A stretch of DNA of 25,293 nucleotides from Phoronis ovalis (Eukaryota > Phoronida > Phoronidae), in the NCBI GenBank assembly GCA_028565635.1, contig JAOXYB010058279.1:1-25293 (forward strand), read 5' to 3'. A program made the position numbers and the translations under genes. Every line of letters starts with the position of its first letter. Position 1 is the stretch's first letter. Of this stretch, positions 1 through 12,000 are shown piece by piece. The notes beneath the pieces are model-generated. The model saw only the letters and a list, made by a program, of their open reading frames with translations. It was not told where the DNA came from and did no database searches.

Positions 1-5
1 ACACG
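1..5 (+). CDS. RPTOR: Last five bases of the preceding Raptor exon, with its splice donor
   Basis: The window opens with ACACG followed directly by GTGAGT, a textbook donor at positions 6-11. The next exon starts at 2275 in phase 0 with MKTVSV. In human Raptor that motif is preceded by MKDR, so an exon ending in (G)AC-ACG (Asp-Thr) would fit the phase and the position. This is inference from five bases; the true upstream exon must be read outside the window. Confidence 0.5.
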
Positions 6-3000
6 GTGAGTGTTTTTGCAAGAGGCCAACTTCTACTGATTTTTACACTGTATGAGCTATGACCCTACGGCTTCGCCCTAGGCAAGCCATAGTAGGGTCA
101 TAAAGCTAGGAGTAGACCCTGCTATGACAGCCGTCATGGTTCAAACCGGTGTAAATTAAAACACTTAGAATTTGTTTCCCTTCTAAATGACTCATCCAAG
201 CTTTTCAGACTTACTTGATAAAGGAAAGGATTATGGACTTTGACGGGGGGGACTTGGCCAATTTTGGTACAGGGTGAGGCCTAGGCCTCAAAATCATATA
301 CCTGTTGCAAACCAGCTATGACAAAAAACATACTCTGTTGTCAGAAAAGAGGACTAACAACACTCATTTAATAACACCCCTTTATTTTAAGCAAACATGG
401 CTAAAGACATACCCCTTTAGACTTTTGGACCTGTTGTTAGCAGTGAGCTAAAAATATTCCCGTTGGGAGCATCCAGGGATGAAATATACATACCCCATTG
501 CAAGCAGGAACCCCAAGAAACCATACCCCATATAGGGCAGTATGTATGTATAACCACTTTGGATGGCAGTACCCCCGGGGACTTTGACGATAAGATTACA
601 GTGTTTAGAAATGACATTTATTTTTGGTTATATGGTTAAATACGATTTTTGCGCTGCTGAAAATCTTACTGATAAATTATTAATTGTGCTGTGTGGGTGG
701 ATTAGTTTTAATGTGTATATCTGTAGTCATTTGAGTGTGTACAGCAAGGGACAGTATATTTATATCTAGATATAGACCTTATTTTTCAAGATAAAATATT
801 TAGTCATTGGGATAATGCCTATCAGAGGGGGCGTTTACTGGATATATTCAGATGGGGGAAGCATATAATTATTACACGAATATTGGGATATGAGATATTT
901 CATGTCAGAAGTTTTATGGAAAGTGCAAAGAAATGGCCTTCAACTAAGAATTACTGTGTTTCTTCCTCATGGCTCCAGTGAGTGAAAGGCAATAACCTAT
1001 TTATTAAGAATATTTTCTCTAATTAACTACTAAAAGAATTTAATTATATACAAATTTCTGATTACCGGCACTTTATTGATCATTACTTTTCATAGTAAAG
1101 ATTTTTTTGAAAATAAGGGTTGAAATAAGTACATGGTTACAAAAAATGTAAAGATGGTTAGAACTTTTATCATAATTGATAAGTAACATTTTTTTAAACA
1201 TATTGAAATGCAATGTTCTGTTGTTTTTTAAAAATATTCAGATGTTAAAAGTATATCTTAAAGCAATTACAAGGTCCTGTCACATTAGACAGTGTAATTT
1301 TTGCTGAGTTTCTATCTAATGATAGGCTTAGTTATAGTATTATGACTGGTAAATGGGGGAACCGGAGACATTAAGGTTTACTGAGGACAACTGATTACCG
1401 ATTAATAAATTGCAATGATTTTATAAAACACAAGTTAATAATCAATAGTTTTAGGACTGATTAATATTTGTTTTTCCGTTTGCACTTGTTAAAAATTACA
1501 TTATGGGTTTAATGTAGACAGCAATGAGTCAATGACTCCTTAATCCTTGTCACTGTTTACAGTTTGATAAAAGGGGTATTCTGGACAGTAAATTGATAAT
1601 ATTATTTTTGGCTAATCTTACCAAAACATGACCTACTCATGGTCAAGGACACATGGTCAAAGTTGATAATCATGTTCTGGATTTATGGTATTAAACCATC
1701 TTAGCTTGTACTCAAGCTTATAGAAGAACGCTTTATGTATGTAGTTATATTTCTCATGTTGGTACCAGCATACTGAGCAAATGTCTACTTGAAAATAATA
1801 CTGTTCACAGTGTGTGGAAGTAGATCCAACTGAAATGTGTGACAGACATTCTAACTGTGTTTTTTTTCAAGCTTTCTGGACAAAAGAAGGCAAACTACTT
1901 TAAAAGAGTTAGTTTCTGAAGCAGATGTTCTATGATTTTTACGTTCGAATAACAAAAAATGTTTACCTGTGTTTGCCTTTCCTCATTGCTGGAAAGTGCT
2001 TATGGTGCAAGAAAAGAAAACTTAATGGCTTTTGACTGTAATCAACCTTGAAAAATATTTTATTTCCTTCTATGACATACATTCTATGTGAGTAATGTTT
2101 TTTTCACAGAATGTTTCTTTTTTATTAAGGACAACCGGTAACTAATTTGATTGTAAATTGGTTAAAATATCTCACAATGTACATGACAAAAAAACATGTT
2201 CTTATGCTAGGTGTCACATCTATTGGTTATTCAGATTCTTGCTCTGATGTACAATTTCACTTGTTTACTTTAAGATGAAAACAGTCAGTGTTGCGCTGGT
2301 GTTGTGTTTAAATGTGGGAGTGGATCCGCCAGACATCGTGAAGACATCGCCTTGTGCAAGGCTAGAGTGCTGGACTGGTAAGCCTGCTTGTTACATACTT
2401 GTGAATTTAATATCTTGTATTGTGTTGTATGATGTAGCACAGCCAAGTTACATGCAGTTCTTGCTTATTTGTATTTTTGTGCAGTATATGCAAGGACAAG
2501 ATTCCAAAGCATCTAATTAACAAAAGCTGATTGAAACAACCGAAGACAGCAGTCATATTTCATTATGTATAGTTGGATATTTGGCATAGTACTGTACAGT
2601 TTTAATATCATGTGGAAATGATAAATAAATGTTAGTGTAGTGCTATAGTATCATTAAGACAAACAGTTTATCTTTGCATCAGATCCATCATCAATGAGTC
2701 CTCAAAAGGCTTTAGAAACAATCGGCAGCAATCTCCAGAAACAATATGAACGCTGGCAACCCAGAGCAAGATATAAGCAAAGCCTCGATCCTACAGTTGA
2801 CGAGGTCAAAAAGTTGTGCACATCATTACGCAGAAATGCAAAAGTGAGAGGAAATATTTTGTTGATTTCTGTTGTAATTATCTCCGTCATGCTTAATATT
2901 GCGCAATTAAAGATAAAAAAGGTTGTAATCAACTCAGTCCGACATATAGTCCATCTTCCCTTATGAAATCCAAAGGAGATTGACATGTCTGATATAGTAT

Positions 3001-6000
3001 GTGCTTGGGGGTGTTGTTTTGTATAAAATTATACTAACTGTCTTGTGTAATTCTGTAAAACTCTAACATACTATTAGTTAAGTTAGCACAGCTGAATCTG
3101 TAACCAAATTTATCGCATAAATTTAGATTTTTTGTTATTAATTTATGTTCATTCGTTTGTTACTAGGAAGAGCGAGTGTTATTTCATTACAATGGTCATG
3201 GTGTGCCCAGGCCAACAGTTAATGGTGAAATCTGGGTCTTCAACAAGGTAACAAATTTTTCCATGTTTTGTATCATAAGCTAATTACAATATTTCAGTGA
3301 ATGTTGCTTGTATATTGTATATAAAGTAGAGATATTACCAGGAATATGAAGTAATTGGCTTGTGTACTAATGATGCTTAACAGTTCGTTTTTGTGGAAGG
3401 TAAACTTTTTTATGGAGATGAAGAATTTGTCAACTCTCTTCATATTCTATTTCAGACTTATACTCAGTACATACCACTATCCGTCTATGATCTACAGAGT
3501 TGGATGGGAAGTCCTTCAATATATGTTTATGACTGTTCAAATGCGGGTATAATCATTGACTCATTCAGGCAGTTTTCAACACAGAGAGAGCTAGAACAAA
3601 TGCAGGTGAGTCAGAAATCTGTATGTATTTTAAACATTAGACTGCCAGTGTTGGCATTATTGTACACAGCATTCTGTTCATAGTGCAGACAACTTATATT
3701 ATTATTTATGTAGGACACTCTACTAGCTACATGTGGTGAGTGAAAACACATTTTATGAAGATGTATTGGGCATGCCTGAAGTTGATGAGGAAACAAATGT
3801 TAATATATGGGACATTAAATCTAGAACTAGAATTCATCTTGATACCCTGTTTGTGACTTGGAAATCAAATTGACTCTTGTGGCACGACAATTATTTCTCT
3901 GTATTCTAATTAATCACCAGACAGCGTCATCCCTCTTATCACCAGACAGCGTCATCCCTCTTATCACCAGACAGCGTCATCCCTCTTATCACCAGACAGC
4001 GTCATTCCTCTTATCACCAGACAGCATCATCCCTCTTATCACCAGACAGCGTCATCCTTCTTATGTGATGCTGGATGAAATGCTAATTCACAGATATGGT
4101 AAAATACATGCGCAGTAGTGATGTCTACAAAAAAAATAAGGACATGTGCTGATAAACCTTTGTAAGGCAGCCAGTCAATCTATCTCATTTGCCAACACTC
4201 TAGTATACAAATTTTGGAGCTCATAATTAGCTGTAGGACATGAATGGTATTTTCCCCATCCTGTCATTTAGTCAGTAGTAAATCCATAATCTATGGGACT
4301 TTTGTTGTTTCTTGCAGTTAAATGCTTTGAATGGGCGTTTTCCTGGAGAGCTTCCTTTATCACCTGTGAAAAACTGCATTCAGTTGGCAGCGTGTGGGGC
4401 TAGTGAATTACTGCCAATGAACCCAGAGTTGCCATCAGATCTATTTACTTCATGTTTAACCACACCTATTAAAATTGCCTTAAAATGGTAAGCTGTAGTG
4501 TGTAATATTATGCAAAATAATGTTGTGTAATATGCTGCTGTTTAAAATTCTAGTTACGGTCTTTTATATTTGATGATTTGGGCTTGTCTCATAATCTGAA
4601 GTTATTTTCAAGTAACACTTTTGATTAAAATTTGGAAGTGCAAGGTGTATAAATATGACACATCTTTCACTTAAGGATTATGTGTTAATTTTCATAAAAT
4701 AAAGCATTCATAATTTGCTTTCTTACTGAATCCACATTTACTAAAATTCTGGCTGATAATATCTCTTGTATTTGAATTGACTTTAAATTGAATTTGGCTT
4801 CTGTTTGAAAAATATAGCGTCATAAAATTGCTGATTCAGTATTTGAAGAAAGTTCTTGTTCATTCCGGTATATTCTGTAGTTTACTGCGAGTTAATTCAA
4901 GTTATCATAGTTGCAAACAGTATTAAATGGATATGTACAACCAGGATTTTTATATATCATGTTTTCAGTAACTTTTCTCTGTTATATGTACAGACACTTA
5001 CATTCGCATTGTAGGTTTGTGCTGCAAAGTACCAGCAAGCTAGTGCCAGGGATTACACAAGACATCGTAGATAAGTAAGGCTGATAATTTTATATTTAGA
5101 GGCTCTGACCATTGAGTGTTTCATATAAATTATATGGAGAGGAGTTTTACTGTTTGTACTCTGGTTATGTGTTGTCACTTCACTGTTAACTCCCACATAC
5201 CTGCCATGCATTATTTCAAAAACCTAAGATAACGTTCAAGCAGCAAAGAGATATCTGAAGATGGTATTTATATCGAATGAAATACAAAAAGTGTTTTAAG
5301 AATTCTAAGAAAATAGATAACACCACTACTGATGCTTTTAGCATTTCATGTTTTTTAAAAACTTGCCTCCTCAAACTGAAACATTGATAATTATGGATTG
5401 TGATATTTTCTATTTCAAATCAATTTAAACTTCATTCATTACTTTTCCAGAGTTCCTGGCCAGCTGAATGACAGGCGGACGCTGATAGGTGAATTAAACT
5501 GGATATTCACAGCGATAACTGATACTATTGCATGGAATACATTACCCAGAGGTCAGTTATTGATCAATTACTGAAACAACAAACTAAACAAAGTTATTAA
5601 AGGCAAACTGTATTACAAGAGAATACCTACACGGAACTATTTATCTGCAAAACGTATTGCAGTCTGAATAAATATATCTGTTGGTATTCTGTGCCTTCTT
5701 AACTAACATCTGGGCTTAACCATTGTTGTTACATTCTTCAATTTAACAAGAGTAAAATAAATACGTCATTAAACTTTTGACCCAATCAAGATTAGCTTTT
5801 CTCTTTGTGTGATTGACCTATTTTACTAGCTATCCACTTAGTCCACTGTTATACCTATTATTGTAGCTGCAATTTGAAGGGTGTCAAGATTTTTGCAAGC
5901 ATTTCATATATAAATAAAGGGATTTTCGTTCTTCTGCTTTTCAAAATAACAAACGAAAATTGACTATGGTTAAGCCTAGATGTTAGTTGAGAAGGCACGG

Positions 6001-9000
6001 AGCACTAACGCATGAATTTATTCAGACTGAATGTATTGCTACTGTTTTCACTTGTTGATAAATCTATGTTTCACTGCTTTTAATTAAAAAGTAATTTATG
6101 TACAAGAAACCATAATATTTGTGGCATACTTCTCCAAGAATGTAGCGGACAGGATGGTGAATTAAAACAGTATTTCTTTCTTTTGTTTTTTCAGATTTAT
6201 TTCAGAAGTTATTTCGTCAAGACTTACTTGTCGCTAGTTTGTTCAGAAATTTTCTCCTTGCTGAACGAATAATGCGATCATACAACTGTACTCCAGTATC
6301 GAGTCCAAAACTTCCTCCTACTTACCAGCATCCCATGTGGTTAGTAAAGCCATCTGCTTAAATAAAGTATTATGTTGTATCTTTTAACCTTGTGAAGAAA
6401 TTTAACTGCATCTAACTGGAGTGCTCTTAGCATTGCTAGAACATTGGTGTGTTGTATCCGAGTTAAGTTTTACTATTTGTGTATTTGATGACAAGAACCC
6501 TCTCAAGTTTTCTACATTCATAGACAGTATAATCAGGATATTGTGGCAGTTTGCAGCAGTGTTAACTTTAATTTTAATAGAAATGAAATAAAGTTTTCTT
6601 GTTGAAACTCTGAACTGAGACTACAAAATTTTGCTGTTGCTAAGGCTGGACAATTTTGTATGTTTTAGGCAAGCATGGGATCTAGCATTAGATCTTTGTT
6701 TATCTCAGTTAAATGGCATTCTTTATGATGGTGCAACATTTCAACACAGCCCATTCTTCGCTGAGCAATTAACTGCATTCCAAGTGTGGCTCAGTTATGG
6801 TTCACAGGAAAGAAGTCCGCCAGAGCAGCTGCCCATTGTTCTTCAAGTAAGAAATATCATCAACAGTTACAAATGGTGATTTAGTTCAGTCCAAGTATTT
6901 ATTTATAGAGAACTGAGATTCACATAGAACATTTTCGGCTTTTGTCCAGAGTGGCAGTAGCTGCAGTGACGGTTTTTCCACAACTCGGAGAATGCTAGAA
7001 CAGCTAATATATGCAACTTTACAAAGTTAAGAATGGAAGAGATATTTCCATTCATATCTTGGATACTTTTGTTGCTTCATAACATCATTCTTATTATGGT
7101 TTTTGAAGAACATCAACAAGCCAGATTTGTTTTGGAATTTTTAGATTGAAACATACTATCATTGCTTAAATATATACTGAAACCTTTTTACCTTTCGAGT
7201 ATTTATAGATCACCTGTAGTTTCAAAACTTTAGCTGATTCAAATAAGAAATACCAAAATATAAGATTATAGAATCTTAATGTTTTGTTGTAATGCGACTT
7301 TTACACAAACCTGTAAGTAATGTTGTTTTTGTATTATTTGTTTCAGGTTCTACTTAGTCAAGTACATAGGTTGCGTGCATTAGAATTACTTGGTAGATTT
7401 CTTGATTTGGGTCCGTGGGCTGTCAGTTTGGTGAGTATTTATTCAGAACATGGTTGACATTGCAGTCAAACAATACCTTTTCCGTCTTGTTGAGCTTGTA
7501 AAATAATTGCATTTTCACAAAGATATGTAGTTTCTACATATTGGCAACAAATTGCACTGTAATGTCTTGCAACACCCGTTACCGTAAGCTAATAAATTCT
7601 AATTTAATTGCCATCAACTTTGTTCCAGTATTGTTGTGTAAACACCAAACACAAGTGAATATTTTATTAGTAATTAATGCAAACATGCCTTATACTTGGT
7701 GTGTGGTGAGAAGCCAACAGGTGTGACTTTTGTGGTGCATAGCTGTTTATTTTGTTACTTTTTTGTAGGCCTTATCTGTAGGGATCTTTCCCTATGTACT
7801 TAAATTATTACAGAGTTCAGCTAGAGAACTTAGACCATTGTTAGTATTTATATGGGCGAAAATATTAGCTGTCGATAGTGTAAGTATAACAATATGGTGT
7901 AGAGAAGTTATCAGTATGATATAGAGGAGGTAGATTTTGCTAAATTGGACTTCAAATATTGTTTGTATCTTTAAAGCACATTATTTAGCAATTAAATGTG
8001 AATTGTTTTCGTCTGTAAACATGATACTGATTTTATTCGTTAATGGATTGCCCAGACTGGAATTAAATCACAGCAGTACATATATTGAAGAAACCTTTTA
8101 GAGTATCTTGAACTTTGATATTTGTGTGGTTTAAATTGCCTAGTATCCTATTTTTACAATTGCTAATATGTAATATAATATGCGTAAAAAAATAATTGTT
8201 TTGTGTATTTTAACTGTTAGATATAGCCATACCAAAAATCAGTTTATTTAAAAAGATTTATTAATTCACTTTTACTATTATATAACTGCATTTCTTTTTT
8301 CAGTCCTGTCAGGCAGATTTAGTAAAAGATAATGGTCATAGATATTTTCTATCAGTTTTAGCAGATCCCTATATGCCTGTAAGTATTGTACGTCATATTT
8401 TCTTGGTTAATCAATAAAGCACTTGCTGTGACCAAGTTTGTGATTGTCATAAATTCTAATGCTTGCCTAAGATATGAACGCTGTGACATTGGTATGTAAA
8501 AAGAAATCACTTAAATGCAGGAATCGCTTAAAGAATACCGAATGATCAGCAACATGTTTTATTACATATTACATTGTGTACATAATTTACTTTTGAGACC
8601 CGGCACCCAAATTTCCTTTTTAGATATGCATGTACAATTATAACCTGCTTAAGTGTATTTTTTTATTTCTTAGGTCTATATGATTCAAATTTAGTAATTG
8701 ATGTTAATTTGCTTTGTTCAATTCTTGCAGGCTGAACATCGCACCATGGCAGCATTTGTTTTGGCCAAAATTGTAGATAACTACCCAAGTGGCCAAGAAG
8801 CAGCTTTACAAGGCAATGTGATAGCAATATGCCTAGAACAACTACATGATACTAACCCTTTACTAAGACAGTGGCTAGCTTTGTGTTTAGGCAAGGTAAA
8901 GCATGAACTATGATTTCTTTATGAAATGACCTTAATGAGATCTCACCTTACGGTGGACTTGACAGTTACTAGTGGTGTTTTCTGTTTGTAGCTAATCATA

Positions 9001-12000
9001 TAAATGTTGTAAAATGAAGTCTTGTGAAAAAGTGAAATGTGCATGATTAATTGAGTATTTACTGATAATAGAACATTTGCGTGCATTTGGTGGAGTCACT
9101 TGAGGTGAACTACATGTGAACCTAGATGATTCCAGCATGCTGGTTTTGTGAGTGCAGTCATAAGAACATCATTGTTTACTCATAAAAGTGCATGCTGGGA
9201 CAATTTGGAATTATGACCAGTAGCTCCACCAAGTGCATGGAAATAGACTGTTGACAATTGAAATCATGTAGCTGTAGTTGTAATTTGTATGTTCTCATGT
9301 TATATTGTATATAGCCAAATACTTAATGTTGCATAACCTAACCAACTAGCTTAGGGTAAAGTGTAATATTCTTTCCTATGTGCTTGCCATTTTATACAAT
9401 ATCCTCTGCCATTGTCGTAAGGGTATATTTGTTGTATGTTGTAGGTATGGAGCAATTTTAATGCTGCCCGGTGGTGTGGTGTACGAGATAGTGCTCATGA
9501 GAAGCTTGCCAAATTATTGTCAGATTCAGAACCCGAGGTAATGTAACATACTATAAACAAATTATTTTACAAACTCGATAATGTATATACTAGAACAGAA
9601 GTTAGATATTTATATTTATCAGAGAAATTGGATGTGAACTGTAGACAGAATATTTCTGTAGACAGCAGTATTAAATTTGTAGGTAGGTAGTCCTAGGTGA
9701 AGATACAAAGTTATAAAATCACGTTCTGTATGAAATACAATACAATACAATCTGTTACTATTACGTTTAAAGCTATGCTTGCTGTTATGACACTAGTATC
9801 TCTAAAGACTGTATTTCCCGTCCCGTGATTGACATTACAGTTCTTAGCTAGCATGTCTAACAAATGTTACTTGTTATCTTTGTGATAGGTTCGAGCAGCC
9901 ACAGTGTTTGCCTTGGGTACATTTATCAGTAACAGTACAGAACGCAGTGACCATGCGACAAGTATAGATCATAGCGTTGGAGTGATGCTCATAACACTGG
10001 CAAATGATGGCAGTCCGTTAGTTCGACAGGTAATTGTAAAGTCTCAAAATTGTATCATTTGAACTAAAATGCTGAAATAAATTATTGCTTTTGGTATCAA
10101 TCTAATTAAATAATTCACTAACTGTAGACAATTTTGCTCTGTAATGTTAAATTTACCGTCAAAAGAAAACAATAATTTACTTGAACTTATTTGTTGTAGT
10201 AATGTTTGCTTTGAACTCTTAGGAATTGGTTGTTGCACTGGGAAACCTTATTGCTCAGTTTGAAACACAGTTCTCAGCTGTTGCTTATCAGTTTCTTGAA
10301 GAAGACCTTCGCAAAGAAAAGAATGCTCCAACAGTGGCTGCAGTGGCACCTGGTGGGTGGAATGTGGTTAACACTCCCTTTCCCTCGGGTATGCACCTGT
10401 CATAGTAAAAGTGTTAGCTTTCACCAGTGGGACCTTGTTGTTGAACATTATTCTTATCTTGGGATTACCTATATTAAGTTTTCAAATGACGCATTGTTAA
10501 CTAGTTGACAAATAGGTGTTTCCAAATGAAAATTATGTCTTGCTGCTTAGTTCCGTGTATACTTCTTTTCTTTGAACATGTTTTGGATGATGGGGAACTA
10601 TTTTGTTAAGCAATAAGTGAGTTTTGTTAATGTGTATATTGCGTTTAGAGATTCAAAATTGTCTAAAATTTAAAAATCGTCAACCTCAGTGACGTGTTTT
10701 CAAAGCTGGCTTCTTTTTCATTACATTAACAGCAAGGTCACGCAACATCTGCTTCACAAGAACAACCATAAATTAGCTTTGTCCTTACTGTCCAGAAAGA
10801 GGGTTTAGTTAAGGGACTTCCGTATTCTGCTTCATCTTATTTTCCTATGTAATTGTTTACGTTTAATGATCTAATTATTCACTGCTTACATTTCCATTAC
10901 ATTTGCACCAAACTCATCCAGTGATCACACACAGGTGCCCCCACCCGCCCCCATAGGGTCCTTCATGTGGATGAGAGGTGCTCACAAGGCCAGCGGTACA
11001 GATGTTATAGCACACGATCAAACACTCACCATCTATAATTTACCTTAACTTAATTTCACTTTTAAAAAATATAACACTCGGTCTTGTATTGTTTGAACAC
11101 TGTCTGTTTTATTGCTTCGTTATATGCTAGTCAATGGACGAACTAAAATGTTAGAAAATGTCAAAAGTACTGTCAGTAAGTTTCAGATGAAGGAAATGTG
11201 TGTACTACATCTTGTATCTGATAAGCAACTCTTGAGAATAATAGCAGGTTTTTGCATGACTGCCTCATATTCTAATTGTATCTAGTTGCCATTCTTTATA
11301 CCATGTCTGTAATCAACTGCAGCTTTGTAACATTTTGTGTTCTTATAAAACATACCATTTTACCTCAATCAGTCAAAATATGTGACCACCTTTTTTGACA
11401 AAAAATAGATATTTCCTTTTTCTGTGACCACCCACCTCTATGGCTAAGTTTAATTTCCTGATAATTTGTGACTAGTCAATTTTTTTATAGAAAGTTGCAG
11501 AATTTATTTCATAAAATTGGATAACATAGAATTTGACCGTCACTTTGAAATTACAATAAATGACTATAAAATAAAAATACATACAGTAAACACCATTTTT
11601 ATTTTCGTGTGGTCACCATGTGTACACTATGCAGTCTCAGTTAAACTACGAAGTCTGTATTTTATGTTTATCTTCACAATTTTATTTTAAAGTTGGACCA
11701 CCTAAATGTCCAAATTTCAACTTACTAAAATTAAAATTATTTCTTTGTCAAACTTATAAGAGGTAATATGGTAGTATGTGAAAATAGCACTTAATTACTG
11801 TGTGTGTGTTTTAACTTTCTCTAACATGTTTGTTGACTGTTATTGCTCTCTGCTTATACATAGGTGACTCTGGCTTTGTATCAGCTTCAACGTCTACTAC
11901 TACAATCAAAAGAAGTAATTCCAAATCCAGTGTCACAGCAGTAGTAGGCTCACCTGTTACAGGTAAAAGCATGGCTATGAATTGCCAAATATAATCCTAT

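Larger units (their letters stand above)
6..2274 (+). other. Raptor intron 1 (largest in the gene)
   Basis: This 2.27-kb AT-rich intron separates the five-base exon tail from the exon starting MKTVSV. It begins GTGAGT and ends TTTAAG. It contains two repeat-like structures near its 5' end (listed separately at 41-157 and 371-582). From about 600 to 2270 I see no coding, RNA or repeat signal beyond A/T runs; open frames here look accidental. Confidence 0.6.

Noticed and set aside
417-617. 66-codon minus-strand frame in Raptor intron 1
   Set aside because: It coincides with the repeat block of CATACCCC motifs; no conserved protein text.
3858-4118. 86-codon plus-strand open frame with repeated [10 protein letters not shown]-like peptides
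   Set aside because: Produced entirely by the 25-bp minisatellite inside a Raptor intron.
10230-10508. 92-codon plus-strand frame over Raptor exon 17
   Set aside because: Out of frame with the Raptor reading [14 protein letters not shown]; a shadow.
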